Source of the DNA: a virus
Virus record (IMG/VR): IMGVR_UViG_3300017783_000054
Coordinates: 1-43,758 of that record
Reading direction: 5' to 3' (one strand)
Length of the DNA: 43,758 bases
In this document: positions 15,088 through 24,039 of the stretch, piece by piece
Numbering within the stretch: position 1 is the stretch's first letter
How the letters are laid out: every line of letters begins with the position of its first letter
Notes under the pieces: model-generated
Told to the model about the DNA's origin: nothing
The model's input: only the letters and a program-made list of their open reading frames with translations
The model's database searches: none
Position numbers and translations under genes: made by a program

Positions 15088-15095
15088 TATTTATG
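15088..15095 (-). promoter_or_regulatory. late promoter CATAAATA
   Basis: Ends 24 nt before the ATG of adhesin A. Its TAA is the stop codon of the fibrinogen-like adhesin gene. Confidence 0.75.
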
Positions 15096-16167
15096 AGAAT
15101 CCAGGTTCTTCCTCTCGGAAATAGAACTCCATATCCTGTACTGAATTATCAGGACCACGAGATGCTGCTAAATGCATTGGATCAGCGTGGAACCACTGGT
15201 TTGCCTGATATCCATTTTCCTGTGTCTCCCAGTACAAAATAGAGCGACGTACTAAGAATTGCTCAAAATTACCACTGTTATCATTATTAGCATTGAAACT
15301 AGAGTTCCATGCAATACCAGGATACGATGGTCCGTTTTCATAACGTACGCGATCTGCTTCACCTGCAATGTAATCCCTAGAGACCAGACCCATAGGTCCT
15401 TTATTGCTCATTCTGCATTTACGAATAACAGTACCAATATTGTTAGAAGGAAATGTCCAGTTTACATTCGCCGTCGTGTCAAATCTATTCAGTTCAGTTA
15501 CTTCCCAAATAAAGATTTTACTCTGACATTCAGTACGGCGTGCCATCAACTGACTCGTATCACCTGCACCTTCAATTGCTTTTGCAAAGTCCATGCGTGA
15601 AAACGCAGTTCTATTAGTTTTTGCAGTAGAAGATAACGTACCATATGTATTGAATAATGGTAGATAGTTACTGCCAACAGTGTTTGTTTTATTGGTGTTG
15701 ATATTACCTGCATATGCGACCATCATCCAACCACCACCATCGGTAGTCATGTCACAATATACTTGAGTAGGACCAAAGGCATCACCACCAGTTCCAGATG
15801 GATCGATCCAATAGACACCATCAGGTGCATTAGGATACTGTCTCTTGATAGCAAGTGCAGATGAGGCAGGATTTCCCTGTGTTCCTAAATCTACATAACT
15901 ACCTGATGCTGTAGTCTCTCCAAAATTGATCCAGTTAGCACCTGTATAGACCTCAATAAATCCTACATCAGTATTGAATCTAATCATGCCTGTTTGTAAT
16001 GCCTGACCAGTAGGTCTTTGTGCAGTAGTACCTACAGGAATTGATAAAGTTGCATCACCACCAAACTCTAGTCCACCACCAATAATTAGGTTGCCATCAC
16101 TAGGTACGACAACGACAAAATCGTTATCAGATGTTCCTTCAATACTCGCTGTTTTTACTGTACTCAT
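15091..16167 (-). CDS. modular tail fibre/adhesin B with fibrinogen-like head (358 aa)
   Basis: N-terminus MSTVKTASIEGTSDN, shared module GTTAQRPTGQALQTGMIRF...FIEVYTGANWINFG at about residues 47-86, then a fibrinogen-C-like start: GVYWIDPSG near residue 117 and VYCDMTTDGGGWMMV near residue 136. These are the opening strands of FReD/lectin-type domains that bind carbohydrates, suggesting recognition of host polysaccharide. The gene shares one base with the upstream adhesin stop and contains its own stop inside a late promoter. Confidence 0.75.
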   Translation of the reverse strand: MSTVKTASIEGTSDNDFVVVVPSDGNLIIGGGLEFGGDATLSIPVGTTAQRPTGQALQTGMIRFNTDVGFIEVYTGANWINFGETTASGSYVDLGTQGNPASSALAIKRQYPNAPDGVYWIDPSGTGGDAFGPTQVYCDMTTDGGGWMMVAYAGNINTNKTNTVGSNYLPLFNTYGTLSSTAKTNRTAFSRMDFAKAIEGAGDTSQLMARRTECQSKIFIWEVTELNRFDTTANVNWTFPSNNIGTVIRKCRMSNKGPMGLVSRDYIAGEADRVRYENGPSYPGIAWNSSFNANNDNSGNFEQFLVRRSILYWETQENGYQANQWFHADPMHLAASRGPDNSVQDMEFYFREEEPGFS

Positions 16168-17309
16168 TAGATTCTATACCTGATAATTACTACACCAGTA
16201 CCGCCTGCGCCGCCACCGCCACCGTTGCCAGAGTTGGTTGAACCTCCTCCACCACCACCGCCAGTGTTATCGACACCACCTATACCCCCGTTGTTTCCTC
16301 CAGGAGCACCGCCATTTCCCCCGCCACCAGGACCACCAAAACCTCCAGTATGAGCGGGGTCGTGTGATCCTCCACCACCGCCTCCTGCATAATACTTATT
16401 AGCACCAGAAATTTTATACTGAAGACCAATACCACCATCACCACATTCACCAGAGACGGAGTTGTTACCACCAGTAGATGGTCCCCAACCTCTGTTACCA
16501 GGCATCAAAGCACCACCGCCTCCACCTGCATTCCAGGTGTTCGATGTACCATATCCACCATTAGTGCCAAAACCACCAGTAACGAACGTAGGTTGCTGTC
16601 CAGTACCACCGTTTGCATCATATCTACCACCGCCACCAGATCCACCATTAGACCCGTTGTTCTGCCCGTCAGCACCGCCTCCACCACCGCCAATAGCAGT
16701 GATATTTACAAATGATCCAGGACCACTGATAGTAGTGTCACCACCATTATTACCAGGGACGCCAGTACCACCTCCACCACCACCAATAATTCCTACAGTA
16801 ACAGTGTGATTACCAGTAGTAGGAAAATGCTTTTCTGTACCAATTCTAGGTTGTTCGGCACCATAATAGACGAGACCACCGCCTCCTCCACCACCGCCAG
16901 AGCGACCTCCGCCGCCTCCGCCGCCACCAACCATCAATACCTCAGCATATCCTGCGGCAGTAACGTTGAATGTACCGTTGCTAGTAAATGTATGAATGCG
17001 CCAACCATCATAGTCGTAAGTAAAGTTACCACCAGTAGCACTCATACCAGCAGAAAGTTCAGTCGATACACTAACAGCAACCCAAGTGGCACCATTGTAT
17101 ATCTCAGCCCTGTTTTGTTCACTATTATAACATAACTGACCTGCAACAGGATTAGAAGGTCTCTGACTATTAGTAATAGCAGGAAGTTTCAGGGCACCAT
17201 TACCACATTGAGCATCTAACTCAATGTTGATCTTCATGGTGGTTCCTGCTTGAGTTCTTACAACACCAAGAATAGGACCTGCTATATCTCCAACGTATAA
17301 CTTACTCAT
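16167..17309 (-). CDS. modular tail fibre/adhesin C with polyglycine head (380 aa)
   Basis: N-terminus MSKLYVGDIAGPILG, shared module ITNSQRPSNPVAGQLCYN...AEIYNGATWVAV at about residues 45-79, then TFTSNGTFNVTAAGYAEVLM leading into many GGGGG blocks separated by short variable loops, ending GGTGVVIIRYRI. This layout matches glycine-rich phage adhesins (polyglycine sandwich type, as in S16 gp38), in which loops between Gly runs contact the receptor. The opposite strand shows long proline-rich frames that are shadows of the Gly codons. Confidence 0.8.
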   Translation of the reverse strand: MSKLYVGDIAGPILGVVRTQAGTTMKINIELDAQCGNGALKLPAITNSQRPSNPVAGQLCYNSEQNRAEIYNGATWVAVSVSTELSAGMSATGGNFTYDYDGWRIHTFTSNGTFNVTAAGYAEVLMVGGGGGGGGRSGGGGGGGGLVYYGAEQPRIGTEKHFPTTGNHTVTVGIIGGGGGGTGVPGNNGGDTTISGPGSFVNITAIGGGGGGADGQNNGSNGGSGGGGRYDANGGTGQQPTFVTGGFGTNGGYGTSNTWNAGGGGGALMPGNRGWGPSTGGNNSVSGECGDGGIGLQYKISGANKYYAGGGGGGSHDPAHTGGFGGPGGGGNGGAPGGNNGGIGGVDNTGGGGGGGSTNSGNGGGGGAGGTGVVIIRYRI

Positions 17310-17310
17310 G

Positions 17311-18237
17311 TTATTTTACCCAGAACCATCCGTTTGCTTCACCTAAACTATCCTGTCTGAATCCACATTGGTTCCCTTGCTCAGGATGCCTGCCGTAAGC
17401 GAAATAAGTAGTCCCACCTGTATGGTGATCTCCCATACCGCGAGTACCCGTGTTTGGGTTTCTATCATTGAATTGTCCTTCATATTGCAAGGCAATGTTT
17501 GTACGAGCATTTTGACCACTTGCACTACTGAGTAGATCAATAGTCATAGCAAATGGAAAGAACTGATTGATAGGACCATAGTTACTAGTCCAATGACCAG
17601 ACTCTAACCAATATGGTGTCTGCCCTCTATATAGACTACTATTCCTCAGGTTTTGAATAAAAGTATCTGCCATCTTGATAGTAACCTGAGCATCATAGAT
17701 TGGACCCTGTAGATAACCATCAGTTCTGGTAAATGTACCGTACTGACCGTTAGTTACATGAGATTGACAATCTTCTCTTCTAACAACAACAGCACAAGTC
17801 CAACCACCAGCATATCTACGATTGTCAACATACATTCTGTATGCTAAACTTTCGTTATTAGGTTGAATATAGTAATATCCCGTCTCAAATCCAGCATAAT
17901 TTAGATGCTGTCCGCTAGGAGCAGGATTAGAGGGAAGTCCTAATGTTGTTGCAGCAGTAGCACCAGTTCCAGATGCTACCCAATTAGTGCCATCCCATGC
18001 TTCAACTCTGTTCTCAGTTTCATTATAAAATAAAGAACCAACTCTTTTACCTTTGACTGGTCTTTGATTTACAGGTGCGTTAGGAATACTTAGAGTCTTC
18101 GCTCCAGATTCCATTTGTAATGTTCCATCAACACGTAATGGATCATTCACATGCACATTGAACTGAGGTATAGTTACACCTTCAACTGTTGCAGAAGTAT
18201 CTAGTCCCGCTATGTTTGTTACATTTAGGCGACTCAT
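17311..18237 (-). CDS. modular tail fibre/adhesin D, fibrinogen-like remnant (308 aa)
   Basis: N-terminus MSRLNVTNIAGLDTSATVEG, shared module NAPVNQRPVKGKRVGSLFYN...VEAWDGTNWVASG at about residues 54-92, then GYYYIQPNNESLAYRMYVDN and AGGWTCAVVVRRE. The latter resembles a diverged fibrinogen-like domain: the GxYxI and GGW landmarks are kept but the CDM motif is lost. It is 1 nt from adhesin C and overlaps adhesin E by one base. Confidence 0.7.
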   Translation of the reverse strand: MSRLNVTNIAGLDTSATVEGVTIPQFNVHVNDPLRVDGTLQMESGAKTLSIPNAPVNQRPVKGKRVGSLFYNETENRVEAWDGTNWVASGTGATAATTLGLPSNPAPSGQHLNYAGFETGYYYIQPNNESLAYRMYVDNRRYAGGWTCAVVVRREDCQSHVTNGQYGTFTRTDGYLQGPIYDAQVTIKMADTFIQNLRNSSLYRGQTPYWLESGHWTSNYGPINQFFPFAMTIDLLSSASGQNARTNIALQYEGQFNDRNPNTGTRGMGDHHTGGTTYFAYGRHPEQGNQCGFRQDSLGEANGWFWVK

Positions 18238-18671
18238 TATCTAACGCTCCACGCTGCTCCTGACTGAACCGTAACTGTGAAACCTTGTGAAATTGTAATT
18301 GGTCCTGCACTCAAACCATTGGCAAATTCAGGTCCATTGTTAGTACCTGTCGTTCCAACAGTCAAGTTTTCATCAATTGTAGCAGCATTAGTTCTGATAA
18401 CACTTTTCTCACCAATGGAAGGACCACCACCAGCAAGAGGGAACCAACCCCTAGCACCAGATCCAGGTGCAGTTTCTCTATAAATCTCTGCCCCGAGTTC
18501 TGTAGTATTGAAACGCAAAGTACCATCGTCAGGTGATCCTGGTCTTTGCGCCGAAGTTCCAATAGGTAACGTCAGAATTGCGTCACCATTAGTGTTCAGG
18601 AACCGTAAGGCAGAAATCGTGGCATCAGTTGCCTGAGATATATTATTGCCATTGATTTGAGTAAGTGCCAT
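18237..18671 (-). CDS. short modular fibre protein E (144 aa)
   Basis: Carries the shared module GTSAQRPGSPDDGTLRFN...GAEIYRETA at about residues 38-68, but almost no head: only a short beta C-terminus ending ITISQGFTVTVQSGAAWSVR. It could be a fibre-shaft or base element to which the headed paralogues attach, or a headless relic. A late promoter ends 24 nt before its ATG, making it the first gene of the adhesin D/C/B run. Confidence 0.65.
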   Translation of the reverse strand: MALTQINGNNISQATDATISALRFLNTNGDAILTLPIGTSAQRPGSPDDGTLRFNTTELGAEIYRETAPGSGARGWFPLAGGGPSIGEKSVIRTNAATIDENLTVGTTGTNNGPEFANGLSAGPITISQGFTVTVQSGAAWSVR

Positions 18672-18695
18672 TTCTCGTTCTTATACCCTGTGTAC

Positions 18696-18702
18696 TATTT
18701 AG
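18696..18702 (-). promoter_or_regulatory. late promoter CTAAATA
   Basis: Ends 24 nt before the ATG of fibre protein E. Its TAA is the stop of the 1271-aa structural gene. Confidence 0.75.
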
Positions 18703-21700
18703 ATAGGCAGCTCAATAATGTGAACTGTATCACCTGCCTGTGGAATTGTGCCTGTATCAAACACAACGTTGGTGCCATTACTATCAACGTTGAAGTTGAC
18801 ACCACCAATTTGTGCAACACCATTGATGTACACAAGCACTGAACTTGCAGTATGAGTAAGACTGCTATAACCAGTAATTGCAAATGTACTCTGTGCTACC
18901 GTTAGAACTGTAGATCTTGTAATATACTTAGCAGGAGAAACTGCGCCGCGGCCAGTAACAGTAAGATCACCATCGATGTAGGTGTTACCCTGCACCTCAA
19001 GTCTGTTATTAGCATCGTTAGATGCTGCAGTTCTGCCGAGACCAACGTTACCACCAGCAGTCAGATCGATTGCACCAGTATTAGTTAGTCCAAACTCATA
19101 CCAGTTTTGCTGCCAACGAATCCAACCAAGTGAATCGCCAAGTTCCCAGTTTTCATTATAAATGATATCACCATCATCAGGTGTATCATATGTTCCAGTA
19201 GTAAATGCCGAGAAGTCAGGTAAACCATTAGAATCTTTTGGTGCTAACAGCGTCTGCTTCAGGATTGTACCATCCTGGTTGTTGTATGTCAGTTTACGTG
19301 CAAGTATATTACCCGTAGATGACAAAGTATTCTGGAATGTGACTGGACCAGAGAATACTGATTCCAGTGCGTTGGAACCACCACCGATAACAGTTAGTTT
19401 ATCAGTCAGCACCAACTCAGAGAACGTTTGAATGGTTGTGTTCTCTTCACCAACAACATTCAACTGTGCAATATCTTCGTTAGTGATCTGACCAGTAACT
19501 GGGTTGATAACCTGGTTACCAATGAATAGGTCACCGTTAGAGTTTAGACCTGAGTAGAATGCAACACCTGCATCTTCCTTGATTGACTGGGAGAACTTGA
19601 TCTGATCATCAGTAAGTGTCTCAACCTGTGTCTGTGGGAATGCTGTAGAATAGTTACCAGGACCGAAACCAGTATATTCAAAGGTGTGGTTACCAGAACG
19701 TAGAATAGAGTGTCTTCTCAGTTCTACAGGAATTGGTGCAAGGTTGCCCTCGCCATCAACACGAATAGGAATCTTACGAGTTTCAGCATCACCTAAGCGT
19801 GCGGTCAGTGGAATACCAGACAACTGAATGTTTGCTGCATCCCAGTTAGGCGTAGTACCAGGTTGTGACCAACCACTATCAGCAACCAGTTTCAGAACCG
19901 ATTCTTTAGTGATAGAACGCTGAGGATCTTTGTTATTGATAGCAGGTGTAGCACCGTTGGTAGAATATACCAAACCGATAATTCTCTTATCAGCAACAGA
20001 TACTGCTGCCTCAGGATCTGCTACAGGGTTGTCTCTGTCAAACGATGGATATACCTCATTGACGTTCTGAGAGAATCTCTTATCATCATAGTTACCAACA
20101 GGAGATCCTGCTTCACCAGGAATAACAGATGCCCAAAGCAGTGTCAGATAGTAAACACCATCGCTCTCACCTCTAACAAACTTAGTAACAGTTTCAATAT
20201 CATAAAGATAGAATGTCTGAGTAAGTTCGTATCTAGTAGTATCTGTATTCAGTGGTTGTAGAACAAAACCTGAGATAGGTGAACGTGGCAATGGCAACTG
20301 CTGATCTTGTGGGATCACCATTCGTACACGATAAGTTCTGTCAACCAGGTTTCTTGCGTCAGGAACACGAGAGATGAACGTAGTTGGTGTGAAGTTTACA
20401 CTATCGTACTTAGTTCTACCCGTCTGGATAGAAGCATAGATCTGGTTATCAGTTGGACTTGTAGCAATATACCAACCAGCAGGATTGTAGATTGGGTTAC
20501 CGTTAGCATCAGTACCAGTTTGACCAAATGCACCACCATAAGTGCCTTCATCATATTGGAATGGGGATCCTGCTTCACCAGCAGTAGAAGTAGAAACAGT
20601 AGGACCGAATGGTGAAATTGCTGCACTTCTTACTGATGCAGTGGTTGCACTGTTATCAGCAAACAAGAGACATTTTACTTTATCTGCAACTGCTGAACCA
20701 CCAGTACCATCTTGTCTAGCACCTACTGCATAACCCTGAATACGAGTTGGAGGAGTAGAATCTGATGCAGTATAACCATAAAGATATAATCTACTACCAG
20801 CAGTCTGACCAATGTTATTCAACTGTCCATTCACTTGTCTAGTACGAGTGATGTCAATGTTTACCCAGTTGACTGATACTTCTTCCACGTCTGCAAGAGA
20901 CTTAGGTGGAACAATATGCGTAAGTTGTCCAGACTTATCTTTAGTAAATGATTTTAGTTTGAAACCTTTAGATCTAAGAGCTGTTGAACCAAAGTTAGAG
21001 TTTGAGTTCGTGATTGACATGTCAGCGCCACGGAAACCAGCAAAGTGGTCGGCGTAACCCACAGCAAACACAGAAACGACCTGAATAAACGAGTCGTTAG
21101 AACACATAACGTGGGTGTGTTCCCATCCCTTTCTATAACGTGCGAAACCGTCTAAGTGAGCACCATCTCCAGATGTTGCTGCAAGATAGTTACCTGTAGA
21201 TTCATCATATCGTACGAATGCTCTATCATCTTTTTGAAGACTCAATCCCGTGAATTGAGCCACAACCATTGATTTGAAACCAGTTGCTTTGGAACCATCA
21301 GCGTGCATTCCATTCATGCCCCAAACCGATCTCAAGGATAGGTTGAACATGTATGGTGATGCAGAGTCAACTGTATCAATCTCAACTTTGACAACAATGT
21401 TTGAACCAATTGCAGTACCAGTTGGTTCCTGAATCATCTGGTAAGTAAAGACATTACCTGATGCAGATGTAACTTGGAACGAACCATTATACAATGATGC
21501 ATCCACTTCACCAGATGTACCAGTAGATGATGTAACACCACTGATGTTGACGTTCACACCAACAGAGAAACCATGGTTTCGTGGGTTACCAAACTCGTCA
21601 ACAGTAACTGCTGTAGCAGTTTGACCGTTACGAGTGATTTGTGAAATACGATATTCGTCGGAAATAGGACCCACAATCCTGTTTTCCTCAACCCTTGCCT

Positions 21701-22514
21701 GAATCTGGTCGGTATCAGGATCTCCAGAAGTATCAGGAATTGTAGCAAATGCCTTCGATACTTTCTGATAGTAGATATCGAGGTCAGTTCTGTCAAGAAT
21801 ATTAGCAACAGCAGAGTAATCACTATTAGGAACTCTGCCGTCTTCAATCAACTTGGAAAGACTGTTTACACCGTCAGCAAAACCAAATGCTGTTACTTTA
21901 TGGTGTGAATACGATGGAGGAATAGTTTCAGTAGAGTCTGGTCTAAAATATACACCAGTGTCATCACCATCGAAGAATGAGAACTGCCAGAAATAGCAAC
22001 CACCAGTTACACTAAAGATATTTACAGGAGCAGGAACCTGGTCCTCAGTATTGATATTCTTTGCAGCGTAGATAGTAGGATAAGGAATGTACTTAGGAAT
22101 AATCTTAGTACGACGGAGGTCAGAACCAACAATGGAACAACCTCTAGGAACAATAACACCACCCTCAATAGAATTGTACTTATACAGTACATTATTAGGT
22201 GAGGTAACATCAAAGTTAGAGTTAGCGTCAAGTGGCGCTACATTAGTATAGAGAACGTCACCAGGTCTGTTATCGATAACATACTCAGAAGGATAGAGAT
22301 AGATCGAAAATGCGTCAAATTCGTCGTTCGATAGACCAACACGATACGAGAACCTTGCCACCTCAAGAAATGCACGCTGCAGACTCTTGAAAGGTCTCAA
22401 TGAAGAGTTGCCTCTGTTGTCAATCGCATCCGAAGCATCGAAATCATCGGGGTTGACGTAGATAATACGTCCCGTACGGGACGTGATAATATTCTTGAGT
22501 CTTGTTAGTGACAT
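18699..22514 (-). CDS. large virion structural protein (1271 aa), fibre/baseplate type
   Basis: The N-terminus (MSLTRLKNIITSRTGRIIYV, then SLRPFKSLQRAFLEVARFSY and SIYLYPSEYVI) resembles the opening of a conserved large cyanophage structural protein with beta-helix character. The middle is a long beta-rich region. The C-terminus contains fibre-like repeats (NVGLGRTAASNDANNRLEVQ, TYIDGDLTVTG) and ends in a small beta domain (VLVYINGVAQ...GDTVHIIELPI) common at phage fibre tips. It is likely a long fibre or peripheral baseplate component. The exact T4 counterpart (gp10-like or other) is not established. It has its own late promoter, 24 nt before the ATG. Confidence 0.75.
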   Translation of the reverse strand: MSLTRLKNIITSRTGRIIYVNPDDFDASDAIDNRGNSSLRPFKSLQRAFLEVARFSYRVGLSNDEFDAFSIYLYPSEYVIDNRPGDVLYTNVAPLDANSNFDVTSPNNVLYKYNSIEGGVIVPRGCSIVGSDLRRTKIIPKYIPYPTIYAAKNINTEDQVPAPVNIFSVTGGCYFWQFSFFDGDDTGVYFRPDSTETIPPSYSHHKVTAFGFADGVNSLSKLIEDGRVPNSDYSAVANILDRTDLDIYYQKVSKAFATIPDTSGDPDTDQIQARVEENRIVGPISDEYRISQITRNGQTATAVTVDEFGNPRNHGFSVGVNVNISGVTSSTGTSGEVDASLYNGSFQVTSASGNVFTYQMIQEPTGTAIGSNIVVKVEIDTVDSASPYMFNLSLRSVWGMNGMHADGSKATGFKSMVVAQFTGLSLQKDDRAFVRYDESTGNYLAATSGDGAHLDGFARYRKGWEHTHVMCSNDSFIQVVSVFAVGYADHFAGFRGADMSITNSNSNFGSTALRSKGFKLKSFTKDKSGQLTHIVPPKSLADVEEVSVNWVNIDITRTRQVNGQLNNIGQTAGSRLYLYGYTASDSTPPTRIQGYAVGARQDGTGGSAVADKVKCLLFADNSATTASVRSAAISPFGPTVSTSTAGEAGSPFQYDEGTYGGAFGQTGTDANGNPIYNPAGWYIATSPTDNQIYASIQTGRTKYDSVNFTPTTFISRVPDARNLVDRTYRVRMVIPQDQQLPLPRSPISGFVLQPLNTDTTRYELTQTFYLYDIETVTKFVRGESDGVYYLTLLWASVIPGEAGSPVGNYDDKRFSQNVNEVYPSFDRDNPVADPEAAVSVADKRIIGLVYSTNGATPAINNKDPQRSITKESVLKLVADSGWSQPGTTPNWDAANIQLSGIPLTARLGDAETRKIPIRVDGEGNLAPIPVELRRHSILRSGNHTFEYTGFGPGNYSTAFPQTQVETLTDDQIKFSQSIKEDAGVAFYSGLNSNGDLFIGNQVINPVTGQITNEDIAQLNVVGEENTTIQTFSELVLTDKLTVIGGGSNALESVFSGPVTFQNTLSSTGNILARKLTYNNQDGTILKQTLLAPKDSNGLPDFSAFTTGTYDTPDDGDIIYNENWELGDSLGWIRWQQNWYEFGLTNTGAIDLTAGGNVGLGRTAASNDANNRLEVQGNTYIDGDLTVTGRGAVSPAKYITRSTVLTVAQSTFAITGYSSLTHTASSVLVYINGVAQIGGVNFNVDSNGTNVVFDTGTIPQAGDTVHIIELPI

Positions 22515-22538
22515 TTGCTATCTACTATCCTTCTTTGT

Positions 22539-22546
22539 TATTTATG
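22539..22546 (-). promoter_or_regulatory. late promoter CATAAATA
   Basis: Ends 24 nt before the ATG of the 1271-aa structural gene and lies 8 nt past the stop of the 492-aa gene. Confidence 0.75.
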
Positions 22547-22554
22547 AGCGACGA

Positions 22555-24033
22555 TCAACCGCCACCTGACGCACCATCAGCAGCGATAATAGCATTGACA
22601 TCAAAGGATCGTACAGAGAAGTCTGAAGAACTATCTTGAAATCCACTATAGTCAAAACTGATATTTTGCGTTGCGGCATATACCATCAGGACTTGACCAG
22701 GACCAATGATCAGTGAGGTCAGTCTTTCTGCAGCATCAACTTCGTTATCATGCATAATTTGATCTACAGAATCAATAGCATTTGCTGCTGTATCAATGCT
22801 ACTAATTGTTGCAAGAGACCTAGATGCAGTACCAATTTTAGGTACATCATAGAATGTGTCAGCACCTGCAAAGTCTGCAGATCCAAGACCAGTTACAATA
22901 TTTACTGATGTTCCAGAAACTTCTTGAACATAACCCCATTTAGATCCTGCATTAGAGGTTAGAGTAAATGTAGTTTGACCCAAAGTAATAGCATCACTTG
23001 CATTAGTCAGAGTACCTTGAAGGTCATAGATGTAGATGGTGTCATAAGAATAATCAACTGACAATTGCAGTGATTGATCACTACCACCTAGGGTGCCATC
23101 GGCAGTGTCAAAGTAATAGTAAGTAGCATCGCCACCACCATTAGCACTCATATCATACTGAACATATGCTCCACTAGCACCAGCAGTGCCGCTACTTGTC
23201 TTGCCACTTACATACTCAGTTCCATCATCAGATGTTCCTGCAGTTTGGTCAATACCAAATGTACCGTTGATGGTTGTAGATAATGCAAAACCTACTCCAG
23301 ACATTGAAGCATCTTGTACAAAGAACTTATAAGTTCTATCCAAGAACAATGTCACACTTGCCGATCTTTGCAGACTATAAGTACCGCCAGCACCATTACT
23401 AGAGAATACGAATTCATCACGGGAAACACCAACACCACCAGCAGCGATATCGCCAGTTGCAGAAGATGTACCACCAGTTAGAGTTTCGCCCTCAACAAAA
23501 GTGGTTCCAGTTACAGGACCGAGATAGAGAGTAGAACCACCGAGAGAACCGTCAATAATATCATAGATAACTGCTGTACCATTTCCAGTACCACCAGTTA
23601 GTGTTTCACCAACGGAGAAACTACCAGTTTGGTTCTCAATACTATATGTAAGAATACCAACCTTCTTTACATAAAAGTCAGTTGAGGGTGGAACATAATA
23701 CGATTCCCATTTGAATGTGGTTTCGCCATCATTCATTGTTATCAACTGACCAGGAGTAAATGTATCCTGCTGATCAGTAATGATAGGAATTGAAGTATCG
23801 AATGTTAGAGTTTTATTTGTAACCACATCTCCAGGGTGGAGAAGATAAGTAGATGCATCCAGCGTTGCTGCGATGTCATACTTTTTCACACCAACACGAA
23901 CATTAGCAGCAGTACCGTCGCTGACCATGTTTAGAACGCCACTCGCAGAAGAGTCGATAGGCGCTCTATACAGGGCAGTCCATGTAGTTGCAGCTGGTTT
24001 CGCTGATGCTAGTTTTCCTGTTTGCGTTGCCAT
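22555..24033 (-). CDS. virion structural protein (492 aa)
   Basis: A beta-rich, Ser/Thr/Gly/Asp-rich protein. The N-terminus is MATQTGKLASAKPAATTWTA. It contains two copies of a short module around GETLTGGT (about residues 142-150 and 181-189), a motif seen in phage fibre and structural proteins. It ends in a Gly/Ser tail. It starts 6 nt after the preceding fibre gene and probably shares that transcript. A neck, fibre or baseplate-decorating role is likely, but no specific assignment can be made. Confidence 0.65.
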   Translation of the reverse strand: MATQTGKLASAKPAATTWTALYRAPIDSSASGVLNMVSDGTAANVRVGVKKYDIAATLDASTYLLHPGDVVTNKTLTFDTSIPIITDQQDTFTPGQLITMNDGETTFKWESYYVPPSTDFYVKKVGILTYSIENQTGSFSVGETLTGGTGNGTAVIYDIIDGSLGGSTLYLGPVTGTTFVEGETLTGGTSSATGDIAAGGVGVSRDEFVFSSNGAGGTYSLQRSASVTLFLDRTYKFFVQDASMSGVGFALSTTINGTFGIDQTAGTSDDGTEYVSGKTSSGTAGASGAYVQYDMSANGGGDATYYYFDTADGTLGGSDQSLQLSVDYSYDTIYIYDLQGTLTNASDAITLGQTTFTLTSNAGSKWGYVQEVSGTSVNIVTGLGSADFAGADTFYDVPKIGTASRSLATISSIDTAANAIDSVDQIMHDNEVDAAERLTSLIIGPGQVLMVYAATQNISFDYSGFQDSSSDFSVRSFDVNAIIAADGASGGG

Positions 24034-24039
24034 TTTTTA

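Noticed and set aside
16462-16809. A proline-rich plus-strand frame
   Set aside because: It is the complement of the glycine codons of the polyglycine adhesin.
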